From Coffea arabica (Eukaryota; Streptophyta; Magnoliopsida; Gentianales; Rubiaceae): 64,000 nucleotides of DNA. The stretch covers positions 24,260,001 to 24,324,000 of the forward strand of contig NC_092312.1 of assembly GCF_036785885.1 (NCBI RefSeq), given 5' to 3'. Below the pieces are notes generated by a model. It ran no database searches and was not told the origin of the DNA. It saw nothing but the letters and a program-made list of their open reading frames with translations. This document shows positions 22,717 through 34,282 of this stretch, one piece after another (the first letter of the stretch is position 1; each line of letters opens with the position of its first letter). Position numbers and translations under genes: made by a program.

Positions 22717-25700
22717 ATGGGAGTGTTTGATCAGAAAGATTTCTTGGGATGCTGTGGAAGCACCAAATTTGCCAAAGAAATGGTCTTGTCCGGGCCTTTC
22801 TCCAATTATCAGCAAGCTGTTGAGGCTGCCAGAGACATCTGGTTCAACAAGGTCTCTCTTTCTCTTTTCCATATTCATATATATATATATATATTGTTGG
22901 GTATAATATGGGATACATGATAGAACATTTTTTCAGGTGGATGTAAATGGGTGGCTTGAAGCTTTTGCAGCTCATCCAAAAATTGGTGAAAGCCCTTCAC
23001 ACTCTCAGAAAACCAAAAGCAGTAGCAGTGCTCAGTCAGTTTTCCCACTCTCTCTCTCTCCCTCTTTTTCTTTTTGTATTTACATATTAAGTACTAATTA
23101 CCATTACAGTGATGAATTTAGGTGAAATTATGTGAATGATTGCTAGGATATCAACAGATGGTAGGATTAAGTTCAGAACTACTGATTGATTGGATTTGGC
23201 CATCTTGGTTAGATAATACGCTATTCTTATGCGTATTACAAGAATAAGGGATAGTAGTTAAAGTGAACAATTTCATTTGAAGTTTCATATTTCGTACTAT
23301 AAAGATTCGTTCTTTGTACTCATTGTAGCTCGGACTTTGGTTTTAGGTGATTATCCAGTCCATTCTTGAAATGATTGTGGGTTGCCTTGGAGATTTGAGA
23401 TTTGGTGATTGAGATTTTAGAGGGGGTCGGGATCATTTAGCAAACTGGGATGGGATAGATGTTAGGCATCTAACTGGTACAATGTGCTTCCACGAAGTCT
23501 TCATAAATCGGTTCATGCTATGGATCGTTTTGCAACAGTTTATGGAGTATTAGAACTGGATCAATTTCATATGGTTAGTTACTTTATAATAGTTGCAGAT
23601 TTGAGAGTTGCATAATAAGTTCCAGTTAGAAACACAAACTGATTTATGGATTTTCCCCCCCAATTTGTCTCAGAAATTAGGAAAGAAATGATGAAGAAAT
23701 CTGTGTAGTTGACATTAAAAACAGAGTCAAAACTCGTTTGTATTCAATAAGAACAAGCCCTTTTGTCAGAAGTTAGGTAAATTCTGTTATGAGAAAAGAG
23801 AGAGGAGTGAAATCCATATGTGTATATAATTTTTTTTGAGTGATTCTCACACTAGGAAATTATGGCTGAATTCAAAACTAAGAGAGAATGCTGCTACCTG
23901 TTACTGTGAATCAAAGAAGAGTTGGATGTACTAAAATGATCTTGTATTTTGTATTGCTTCATTACACATAGGCAGCTGCTTCATGTGATTCTAAGAAAGG
24001 TGAAACCCTCTTTTGTAGGTGGAGTGAGGGGGAACAATCAACAGCTTTAGCCAGTGCTACAGATTCTAGCTTCCAGGTGTTGGCATATCTCCAGACCAAC
24101 TCTTCTATTTCAACCTGTCATGAAATCCCAACTTCTCTGCCAGAACATGGTTTGAGGAACACAACTTATTTTGATGGCCATTTGCTGCTTTTCAAGTGTT
24201 AAATATTGTCTCGATTAGAAGTCAGATTTTCAGTCAATCTTGTTGGCCACTGGCTGGCTGCTTGTTTTGCTGTAATAATTGTCTTAGGATGGAAGGCTTC
24301 ACTGCACAAGTACAGGATTAATGTTCTTTTGGGCTTGAGTACCATTATTTTGTGTTTATCTTATTTGTTTGTTTCTGTATTTTTCAGGAACTGATCGAGT
24401 GGAATGCTCGTTACCTGCAAAAGTTTGGCATTGTCTTTCTCATATTTGCATCTGGAAGGACTACACTGGAAATTCTTGCAGAAATGAAGGTGAAGTTTGA
24501 AAGTTACAAGGCCATAAGTTTTTGTAGCAGAGTCTATTTTCTCCTGCAGAACTTGCTGACTCAGTTGTCCTCCAATAATTGGAGAAATTTTTTGAATAAT
24601 TTACTATAGCAAAGGGCAAAAAGTGTGATGGTGAGAAAAAAAAAAGAAAGAAATTAATGAAGAGAACCATTTTTCATGCAATTTGCTAGTTTTAGAGTTA
24701 GAAGAAAAGAAAGGATTATATGTCTACATTACTCAGATACCTTTGTATATTACATTTTTGGTGTATGTGAAATGGACAAAGCTGACATTCAGTAATTTGT
24801 TATTAACTACATCTGGTTTCTCAACACCTTCATTAAAGTTTTCAAGCCCATTAATGGCCATTCAGTGTAGTATTAAGTTTGAGCCAATATATTGATTTTA
24901 TTGCTCATCTCTTCTCCTTGTTTGCAGAAGCGCTATGTGAACAGGCCTATAGTTGAGCTCGAGATTGCTGCGCAGGAACAGATGAAAATAACTGAATTAC
25001 GACTTTCCAAGCTATTTTCTCTTCAAAAAGATGCTTCTTCTGAAGCTAAGACAGACAATGCCACTGACATTGTTAACAAAGCAGGAGGTAATCTTGCATT
25101 CAACCACTGCTCAATGCATTAAGATCTATTTGTTACCCCTTATGTCTCTCTGGGTATTGCTAATTTCCTTAACATGTATGCATTTTGACTCCAAATTATA
25201 ACTTCTTGTTTTACTTTCTATATTTTACATATTGGGTCAAAATTCTTTCTAGTGCAGTTTTTATCCTAGTTCAAGGAATAAGTTTGATGTCTTAGTTTAA
25301 CTTATTAGGCTTTGGTACTTCAAAAAACTTGAACACTTCTGCTTCAAGCTAACTAAGTATAGATGGCTATTATTTTAATTAGTTACTTATTGGTATGTTT
25401 AGGTATTTAGAGTTTGAAATTGGTTATTTTGTTACTAAATCAGGGCTTACACGTTGTCCGCATCACTTTAACAGTCATTTAACAAATAACAATCAGTACT
25501 CTGCTAATGAGGTATGGCTTAGCAGAGTATTTCGCAAATATGGTGTGTACTCAGCGATTCTTTTTCCAAAGACACAAATCAGAATATTACCGTCAGGTTT
25601 AGAGCTGCCCCTGAACCAAGACAAATTTGATTGCATTATTGAGCTCCAGTGCTCCAGTTAAATTCACATTCTGGACATTTGGTTTGTTGCTGACTTGACT

Positions 25701-26709
25701 TATGCTTGAATCCGGCTGAGCAGATAGGAAAGCTTGTGTATGTCGCTCCAATTTATACGTACATATGCATCTATTGTCCGCACAATTACATGCCAATAGT
25801 GAACCCAGTAGATCAACAATTGTTCAATGATAAAGTTACAAAAAGTAAAAGGAGAACTATCAGACAGTCTTCTATCTTCTCTTGTACAACAGTGAATTTG
25901 AGGTCATTTCATACTCTCTGGATTTATCTGATGCGCACATTCCATTCCTTCTTTTCTGAATGACATTTGTCTTGCATGATTACTCTCATCTGTAACCCGC
26001 CTCTGGTTTGTGGACTATCTGCTTGCAGATTGGGGATGAGTAAACAAAATAGTTCTAGCCAAAATCTGCACTGTCATCTGATATAGATATGGATTAAATT
26101 GTCATAGTTTCTGTGTTAATGCCTAGTTCTGACATAAACTGTGAGCCCGCTGTAGACTGTTACCGTGCTAGTTTTCTTCTACATCTTAAAGTTAAATTTG
26201 TGTTCTTGGATATATCAGTCTTGTGTGTTATAAATGACTACATTTCTTGAATTATAGAAGATTGAATAAGTGTTATTGGGGGACATTTAACTAGTGAAGC
26301 GTCCACTGGGAAACCTTCCCAAGCTACTACTAGGAGTCGGCCTCCCATCACAACCCATGTCCTGGATGTTGCACTAGGCTCTCCAGCTGCCGGTATTGAA
26401 GTTCAATTGGAAATTTGGGAAGGCAATGAACCACCATCAGCTTTTACTCAGTCTCATACAGGTCACTGGATACTTCAAGGGACTTCAATGACAGATAAAG
26501 ATGGAAGGAGTGGTCAGTTGATTAGTATGGTTGACAATCTCAACGCTGGGATCTATTGCATTAGCTTTAACACTGGCAAATATAATCCTGCTGGTTTTTT
26601 CCCCTATGTCTCAATTGTCTTTGAAGTCAGGGAGTCTCAGAAGTCGGAACACTTCCATGTTCCTCTGCTGCTCTCGCCTTTCTCTTTCTCCACTTATCGT
26701 GGCAGTTAG
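22717..26709 (+). CDS. TTL: Allantoin synthase (TTL): OHCU decarboxylase + HIU hydrolase
   Basis: Six exons: 22717-22851, 22937-23034, 24019-24076, 24388-24489, 24928-25087, 26300-26709. They encode 320 residues if the downstream acceptor of exon 6 is used. The enzyme turns 5-hydroxyisourate into OHCU (C-terminal transthyretin-like domain) and OHCU into (S)-allantoin (N-terminal decarboxylase domain) in purine breakdown. Decarboxylase hallmarks are FLGCCGSTKFAKEM, AHPKIGE with His58, and FGIVFLIFASGRT. Hydrolase hallmarks are PPITTHVLD, the inner sheet around GIEVQLEIW, and the C-terminal signature YRGS. The start is the ATG of MGVFDQKDF; an upstream in-frame TTG is not used. An alternative acceptor at 26257/26258 would add 42 nt, equivalent to the internal PTS2 segment known from plants, but that segment begins with an in-frame TGA (26263-26265). 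The short, cytosolic-type form is therefore the only intact product. Its AAG acceptor is unusual, so exon 6 start is the least certain point. Confidence 0.93.
26258..26299 (+). other. Alternative exon segment for peroxisomal signal, broken by TGA
   Basis: Lies between the TATAG acceptor and the downstream AAG acceptor of TTL exon 6. In the TTL frame, after one base carried from exon 5, it reads E, D, stop, then ISVIGGHL, then TSE. The canonical plant PTS2 in this place has the form R-(L/I)-x5-H-L. The stop occupies the R position and ISVIGGHL fits the remaining eight. Its length of 42 nt is a multiple of three, as needed for alternative splicing. Confidence 0.7.
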
Positions 26710-27696
26710 TTGTAGTGATTGCTTTGGCAAAAGGAAGACAACATAAAGCAATGAACCCTTGCTTATGAAATGTGACCTATACCAACTGTTCACTGATCAT
26801 CCAACTCAGTTACCAAGTATACGATTCTCTCTGTAAAGTTGGCTTTTCTATGATACTCATTTTACAGCTATTGCAGACTTCAGATCGTGTTGATATGACT
26901 TTGTGCGGGCATTATCAACAAGTAAAAAAATTCATATGTTTGTGGAACTAACTTGATATTAATGTAAACAGTTGTATTCTTGGTTGTGAATTACCTGTTT
27001 GATTTTCTTGTATCTGTCATTTGGTGGATATCAGTCTAGGTAAGAGGTGCCTTACAATGTCTGTGGTCATGATTACAATGCAGTCCGGACATTCTTCAAG
27101 GACAAATTTTTCTCTGCGAGACAATGAATGAACAGTGCAAATGAAACATTGGCTTGGTTTTGGGGAAAAGCATTCTTTTGTGCCAAGTTCTGTTACAAGA
27201 ATCTGTTAAATAAAAAAGGGCTCTTAAGTTTGATGGAAAAATCTTATTTGGGCTGGGGCTCAAACTGGTTTGGCCATAAATTACAGAAACTTGTGATTTC
27301 CCCAAAATTGCTCCTAGGTTCTGCCAGTAAATCTCTACTGGAGTACCTATGCATGAAAGTTCAAATCCAGAAGTGGCTCTTAGTTATGGGGAATCTAAAT
27401 TGGGCTGGCTCTTAGGTCTACTACAGGATCTACTCATGAAAGTTCTGGTTGATCCAAAAAATTGGTCCTTAAACAAATTTGTTACTTTGTTTTGTCTTAA
27501 TTAGGCCGGCATGCATTAGTTTCACATGAATGACTCTAAAAAGCTTCAAAATATTCTAAGTAAAGTAAAAATTTTTTGCACAGTTAACTTTCAAGAAGTG
27601 GTTATAGATGGACTATTTTAATAGGAAATGGATCAAATAGTGCAGCAATCCATCTACAGTTTCACCCTCTCTTGTATACGTATATATGTATATATG
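26710..27696. other. 3' flank of TTL and intergenic
   Basis: The first part probably holds the TTL 3' untranslated region. The remainder has no credible gene. No repeat borders were recognised before about 27697. Confidence 0.4.
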
Positions 27697-28765
27697 TGTA
27701 AGACCCGAAGACAACCTAAGAGGGGGGTGAATTAGATTGATTATAAAACTAATCAAATTATGGACACTTTTTGCTCAATATGAAATTTACCTTCTTTTTT
27801 AAGTGATCACACAATGAATCAATCAATGAATGAACAATATCACTTGAAAGAAGTAGAAAATATAAGCAATTTAAAGATTACAAGATAACAATAAATAAAT
27901 AAGAAGAGAAAAATTGCAAACTAATTGATTACCAAACTCCTCTTGAACTTGTAGATCAATTCAAACAAGTTTCTTCAAATTGATGAAATACAACCAATGT
28001 TGTGTACAAAGGAAGACTCACTTCCTCCTTGCCCCAATCTCTACTTGGTCAAATTAGGAAGTTTTACCATCCTTCAGGACAACCCTCAGAGAGCTATACT
28101 ATTGAAGTATTTACTCACAAATGAAAAGTTTAGAATGAACTTCACACCACTAAAACTACAAATCTTCCTTGGAGTGTGTTTTCTCACTAAAACTATTCTA
28201 TATCTTTTGTATCTTTAGTGTGCAAAAGTTATTTGAAGTTTCTGACCATACTCTATTTATAGGAGACCAAGAAAGTGCTTCATTAATGCTTCCAATGGAT
28301 AGAAAGTAACTGAAAAGTCAACTAGCCGTTAGGAGTATCGGACGTTCGGTACATCCGAAGCATGCGTCTGACAGCAGGTAGTGAGTTTGAAAAATCTTCT
28401 TCAATTCTATCGGACGTCCGATGCTTGCGTCCGAAAGCAGACGATGAGTTAGAAGAAATATCTCAATTCTATCGGCCGTCCGATGCTTGCGTCCGGTCGA
28501 GGTCAGTGAGTTAGGGGGAATGTCTTATTTCCTTCGGACGTCCGGTGATGGAGTTCTTCATGCGTCCGAAGTTGCGCAATGATTATCGGACGTCCGATCC
28601 AGTCTTCACGAGCGTCCGACAGCTTTCAGCACTCTTTGTCTCTTTCAATTGTACTTAATCTTTGAACCTGATTTGTTTCATTGCTGAAAAGATCTTTGAG
28701 GAGATATTAGTATTATCCATTTGTTTTGTAACACATCAAAAGACAGGGATTAAGATCAACAATAT
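27697..28765. mobile_element. LTR-like dispersed repeat with palindrome array
   Basis: Starts near TGTAAGACCCGAAGACAACC followed by TAAGAGGGGGGTGAATTAG. It ends near TAACACATCA and GGGATTAAGATCAACA. These phrases are common in dispersed plant repeats, and I take it for a retroelement LTR or remnant. I could not find a target duplication, so both borders are approximate. It contains the motif array at 28338-28619. No coding frame is credible. Confidence 0.45.
28338..28619. repeat. Five spaced hairpin-forming CGGACGTCCG motifs
   Basis: Copies start at 28338, 28410, 28472, 28534 and 28586. The best reads TCGGACGTCCGATGCTTGCG followed by TCCGA. Each unit has the palindrome CGGACGTCCG and a downstream CGTCCGA that can pair with the upstream TCGGACG. 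Units are 52-72 bp apart and share linkers such as CTTCAATTCTA and GATGAGTTAGAAG. Confidence 0.8.
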
Positions 28766-28913
28766 GTACTAGAGGTACCTTGGCTAGGCTCCTAGTAGCT
28801 TAATTGAACATATAGCAACATATTTTTTAGTATACAATGAACAAAAATACAGGAGAAAAATTAAGTACCAAATAATTAAAATTTGCTATGAAAAGAAATT
28901 TCATCTATGAAAT

Positions 28914-30634
28914 TGATAAGTGACTAATTTACGTTTTAATTGTATGACATTTTATATTATTTTTAGTCACTTTGGGTATATTATTGGAAGAAAATGAATC
29001 ATTTTGGCTATAATTGGTGAAAAATGCTTTTAAGTGGTTAAATGAGGTTTTTATCACTTTTTACTTGGATTTTGTGCATTTTGACAGTTTTGACACATTT
29101 TCGTATTTTGGCTATAACTTGAGTTAGTATCATCGAATTGAGATGATTCTTAAACCAATTTGAAGATAAGAGATAGATCTACAACTTTGGTGAAGACATC
29201 TGAATCCAGTTTGAAGGTTTTACAGGTCAAAAAGCCGAATTATAGTAGCTAATTTCTATTAGTCGAAGCTGAAACATGGCAATGAGCAGTCAAGGGTATT
29301 TCGGTCATTTCTCAGACTACACATATCCAAATGAGGTGATTCTTAATGCATTGGAAAGCTAACTCAAAGGGCTACAAGTTTCATGTTTTGGTCAAGAGCT
29401 AAATCAGCTTTTATCATCAAGAAAAGTTCAGTGGAAGTTGATACAAAATCGGAGCAGAGCTGGAAATTGAACCAGAAGTGACCAAATGGTCACTGTAGCA
29501 ATCCGGCCGGAATTTGGCTGGATTGTGGTTAGAAAAGGCTGCTATGTACGCGTAAAACTCAATTTCACCTCTACCAACTCACATGTGATGCTAGATATGT
29601 GAGAAACATTTCCAACTGTAAAAGGGAGGTGTAAACCTTAAGTCTTGACCAATCTTTCATCTTTATATAGCTAAATTCATTGCAAGATTAAGGGAAGAGA
29701 GAGATACGGGAGAAACTTGGACTGCAAAAATGTAGCTCTACCATTCTTCTTAGTGTAGGATAGTTTAGCTAATAGTTCATCCATTCTTGTTTATTAGCTA
29801 GGCAAAGATGAAGATGGAGGATGAAGAATGCAAGGAGATGAACTCATGTGACAAGGGTTATATTCCTTCCAAACTCTTTATCTTTTGTATTTGATTCCAA
29901 GTTTAGTTAATATACAAGTTCTGGATTTTGTGTTCAATATGTATTTCTAAAGTTTATGCCTTGGGTTTGGTTGAACTTTCTATAATTGTTAGTGTTTATT
30001 ATTTGGTTATTTGATTGCTATGATTTGAGCAAGTTATTTAGCACTTTGGCTCTTTAAATCATGATTAATCTGGTACCATTGATTGTGATTATCTAAGGTG
30101 TTGTTTCTGTAATAAAAATTGAGATTTAACACTAGTTCAAGAAGTGCTAAACATAGGGAGTACACTCACGAAAGTAGAGGTGCACCTATGTGATTTTTAG
30201 TGATTCATTTTATGTAATTTCACTGAAGAAATGAACTTGTAGCTAATTTCATAACCATGAGAATAGGTATGGATTAGTTATAAGTATAATTGATTCACTA
30301 CGAAAGTAGGATTCAAATGCATAAGGAAATTACACCATAACTAGCCTAGATGTAGTACTCAATGATCCAAATATAGCACTTGCATGAGTAGTTAGGGATA
30401 CCACAACCTAAGGAGCTTTTATTTGTTATTTTGTATAATTTCAGTAGGTTAAATTTGTTATAATTCATTGATAGTCTAACTACTAGAGAAGCTTTAGTAA
30501 TACCGGTAATTGTTCACTCTTTCCTGTGGGATCTACTCGATATCTACCCTAAACTACTAATTGACCTGTATATTTGCAGTGAACGGGTGTAATTTGATTT
30601 TTTTAACTTGTACGTATATGTAAAAAACCCGTCA
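28914..30634. mobile_element. 1.7-kb solo LTR with target duplication GAAAT
   Basis: Starts TGATAAGTGACTAATTTACG and ends TAAAAAACCCGTCA. It is flanked by GAAAT on both sides (28909-28913 and 30635-30639). TG...CA ends plus a 5-bp duplication indicate an LTR, and with no internal region or partner it is a solo LTR of 1,721 bp. Phrases such as ACAACTTTGGTGAAGACAT and CTTTATATAGC resemble the LTRs of large plant Ty3/gypsy elements. No protein-coding frame is apparent. Confidence 0.82.
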
Positions 30635-30639
30635 GAAAT

Positions 30640-31391
30640 TAACCTACCCCTCCCTCGATTTTATAACGAATGAAATTAGCCCCCTAATTATTGTGATTTG
30701 GACAAAGAATTTTGAACCTATATTACATGACATAATGATATCAAAAAGGAGAGAAAGTAAATACACTATGAATGCATTATCAATTCAATGGCAGCATAGC
30801 TTTAATTGTAATTAAACCAAAAGTTGTCAATTGAGTCTACAATTTCTCTTAAGCGAAAGTGAAAAACCATATTATGATTATGGGAAATAGGGAAAAAAAA
30901 GATCTATGAAATCCATCACTATCTTGAGGTTAATGAAGGAAGGCAATAAAGCAAGTGCACGGTTAAGTACAATTGGGAAGAAAGAAAGTTGATTTTCTAT
31001 ACAAGTTTGAGAAATGAGTTATGGTACAATAGGAAAAGACACTTTAATGGATCATATAAAGGAGCTATTTAAATATAAGAATTGGGCGAGCTACTAATTA
31101 AACATAATTAATCAATATCCAAGCACTAAAAGTTTTTCATTAATTTGCAAAACTTGATCCTATGGTCATAAATCAACACATAAAAAGTAGTAGAGGTCCA
31201 TATAGTTAAGCAAAATGACCTACAGTGAAAATCTTTTGTCTTAACGTATACAGTAGATCTTCTGTTTTGGCCCATTAAGGAAGAAGTGGGGAAATAAAAA
31301 ATGATAAAAAAAATCACAACTTCCTCAAAGGAGAGCTATGCCACGTGTTAAGAATTTGGGGTGATACAATAAACTCCCATGTTTTCTTATT

Positions 31392-31429
<38 letters not shown>
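30640..31429. other. Intergenic with (TA)n microsatellite
   Basis: AT-rich, with no gene. A long (TA)n tract lies at 31394-31432 immediately before the duplicated block. Confidence 0.5.
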
Positions 31430-31434
<5 letters not shown>

Positions 31435-31832
31435 GATAGAAAACCCATTGGGTTCAGAAAGTATAACATAAGCGTCAGACTTGTTTGGTTTGGCATGAAC
31501 AAAGGGACAAAAAAAAATGATCTGCAAGGGGTAAGAAATATTAGAGTGATACCACTTGTCAAGTTTTTAGGAAATCATGTGGCAAGAATGGAGGCAAACA
31601 ACTAAACCCCCTTTTTTCTTATATATAAGATATATAAAATAGATAGAAAACCCACTGGGTTCAGAAAGGATAACATAAGCGTCATACTTGTTTGGTTTGG
31701 CATGAACAAAGGGACAAAAAAAAAATGATATGCAATGGATAAGAAATATTAGAGTCATGCCACTTGTCAAGCTATTAGGAAATCATGTGGCAAGAAAGGA
31801 GGCAAACAACTAAACCCCCTTTTTTCTTGTAT
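31430..31832. repeat. Tandem duplication of a ~205-bp block
   Basis: The block AATAGATAGAAAACCCA...CTAAACCCCCTTTTTTCTT occurs at about 31430-31622 and again at about 31637-31830. Shared landmarks are GGGTTCAGAAAG, TTGTTTGGTTTGGCATGAAC and AGGCAAACAACTAAACCCCC. Differences are scattered substitutions. Frames through it are not credible genes. Confidence 0.85.
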
Positions 31833-33470
31833 ACAAGATAGATGTGTGTGTGTGTATATGTATACTAGTTGAGATTGATTGTGCAGTGCCTACCCAAAAC
31901 CTTTCAATTGCAATCATAATTTTGGAAAAATAAATGAATTGTTCGTACCTATTTATTTTAATATGTAGTCTTTGTTTAATTTTTGAGCTAACAATCATCA
32001 AAATGTTTCTTTTTTATTTTTCTTCTGTACCTATATATAGTTGGATAATTGCAGACAACTTTAGTATTTCTAACTAACAATTATGAAAATCAACCAACGT
32101 CCAAGCAAGATAAAGTAGTAAGAAAGACCAACAGGGAAAAAGTAAGTTAAATAGCCCACCAAGATTTCCTTCAATTTAATCATTAAACTTAATAGTCAAA
32201 AGTGTTGGAAACATATATAATGATACTTGTTAAAGCTTGTACCTCATTTTTCAGTTATGGTCCAACTGTTTGCAAGAAAGTTATCAAATTATAGCTGATT
32301 AACTGATAAGGAACTCCACCGAAAATAACTGCCTAAGTAACATTTAATCAAGCAATAAAGGCAAGTTTTTAGTAGCATGATAAACCTGGCTAAAAGCAAT
32401 TAGAAAACTCAATGTGGCCGAAACTAACCTAAATTCTACAAAATAGAGGCATCAGACATTTCAGAAAACATTCTCTTAGCACGCTAACAAACGGGTGAAT
32501 AAGTATAGTAACAAAAAACAATGCAAATAAAATCTTACGAAGCAAGAAAAGGATGAGGAACTTCAGAGCTATTCATTTCTATTCTATGGAAATGAGAAGG
32601 AAGAAAAGTAAGAAAAGCTTTTAAGCTTAATCTAGTTTATAGGTTTCCTATTATAAAGATTTACATCTAAAAAAAGAGTCAATGATAAGTAAATTAACCC
32701 ATTGCTTTGTGTTCTAATATAATGGTGGAGGTATGATAAAAGCACAGCTAATAGTTGATCAAATGGCAAGTATTTTTAAAAAGTACAATCTAACTTCAAG
32801 GGAAAAAGCAAACATTCAATCACATTAGGTAATTCAAGGTAGTAGAACAGTAAAACATGATCAGTATTATCATCCTATGCAAAAAGAAAAGAAAATCCAA
32901 GGACAACGTTTGCAAAGTGATGGTCAAAGGTTTTAAACTTTAGCAAAGTCCACCATAAAGCTGTGTGTTAACTTTACAATCGAATGGTAACTAAGAACAT
33001 AACAGGTGATCAATGAAAATCCACCAATAAAGAAAAATTAATTTTATAAAACAAAAAGAAAAATAAAAGGGTTCTTTTTCTTTTATACATTTTTTTCAAC
33101 ACTAAAATATACTTTTATTAGATTTTTTTCTCAAAGACAGAATATAGTTGTAGTTACTCTCTAAATAAATAAGGTTGCATTTATAATTTTAATTTTATAC
33201 TATACACAAATGATAAATAAAGCTACGTTTACATTAAGACTCACTAATTTTTTCTTTGATCATGAGAGCGTAAAATGAATTTTGTTTAATGTGCCTTTTC
33301 TCTCATCGCAAAAATATAAATTTTAACGGTTTCTTTAACACTGGATTTATGATCGTAGTTGTTAGCCCTTCGCTTCAATCCAATTATAATACTATGAAAT
33401 AAATTATCTTAATGTAGGATCTATTCTATGATTACAAAGATATAATTTCCCGGTGTTTCTTTTTTCTCTA
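31833..33470. other. Intergenic, no gene seen
   Basis: AT-rich sequence without recognisable coding, RNA or repeat borders. A (TG)n-like stretch is at about 31843-31854. Confidence 0.4.
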
Positions 33471-34282
33471 AGGGTCCGTTTGTTTCGGGTGAAAATGTTT
33501 TCCAGGAAAATATTTTCCTAATTTCTCGTGTTTGGTTGCATAAAAGTTACTGAAAACATTTTCCTATGTAAAATATTTTCAATCATCTTATGGAAAACAA
33601 CTTCCCTTCCAAACTTACTGAAGTTGTTTTCCGAAATGCATGCATCCTGCCTGTAGTATGTTCCAAACTTATTGAAAACATCTTGTAGTATGTTCTTTTT
33701 TTTTTTTTTTAGTGTAAACAGGAGAACTTGAACCCAAAACCTCTTCTTTACACTCCCTCCCCCGTACCACCCAACCCAACCCAACCCTCCTCCTAGTATA
33801 TTCAAAATAAAAAAAAAACCTCATCCTGCTTATCCTATGCTAGTAATTAATTATGTATAATAAAGACATTCTTTTCTAGAGAAACTTTCAGCAGTGAGAG
33901 TGCAAGATATATATCACAATAAGCATTGCATGTGATTTATATTTGACACTAAATGGCCAGTAATTTGTTTATTATTTAAGGAGATATTTTTTATTCATAT
34001 ATAAATTTCTCCAAGATTTTTTAAAGTTAAACAATGAGATAAATTTTTTTATTTTGCATGGGAAGAAGTATGTAGTTATAATGTGTAGAAAGTAAAGATA
34101 GAAATAAAAGTGAAAATATTTCAAAAGTTAAACAAACACCAGAAAAATGAAGTAAGAAAATATTTTCAATAAACTAACCAAACACCTGAAAATGACGAAA
34201 GGAAAATGATTTTCATGGAAAATTACTTCCACGGAAAATATTTTCCCAAGGAAAACATTTTACTTCCAACCAAACAGATCCT
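33471..34282. mobile_element. MITE-like element with GTTTG inverted ends
   Basis: Left end AGGGTCCGTTTGTTTCGGG, right end CCAACCAAACAGATCCT. Both arms also share GAAAATATTTTCC-type palindromic blocks in inverted order, giving a long imperfect inverted repeat of about 120 bp. Length is about 812 bp. A perfect target duplication was not seen. A SINE-like insertion lies inside at 33696-33793. Confidence 0.65.
33696..33793 (-). mobile_element. SINE-like insertion with poly(T) and 10-bp duplication
   Basis: On the minus strand the sequence is G-rich (GGGTTGGGTTGGGTTGG), then GGGTTCAAGTTCTCC (B-box-like), then TTTACACTAAAAAA with a 15-base A tail. It is flanked by TAGTATGTTC (33686-33695) and TAGTATATTC (33794-33803), a 10-bp duplication with one mismatch. 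It resembles the SINE-like sequence at 20447. Confidence 0.65.

Noticed and set aside
27697..28765. Calling this a complete LTR with defined ends
   Set aside because: TG...CA-like ends are present but no 5-bp duplication was found, so only an approximate repeat is reported.
31345..31605. Frames through the (TA)n tract
   Set aside because: Ile/Tyr runs are translation of the microsatellite, and the rest is the duplicated block.
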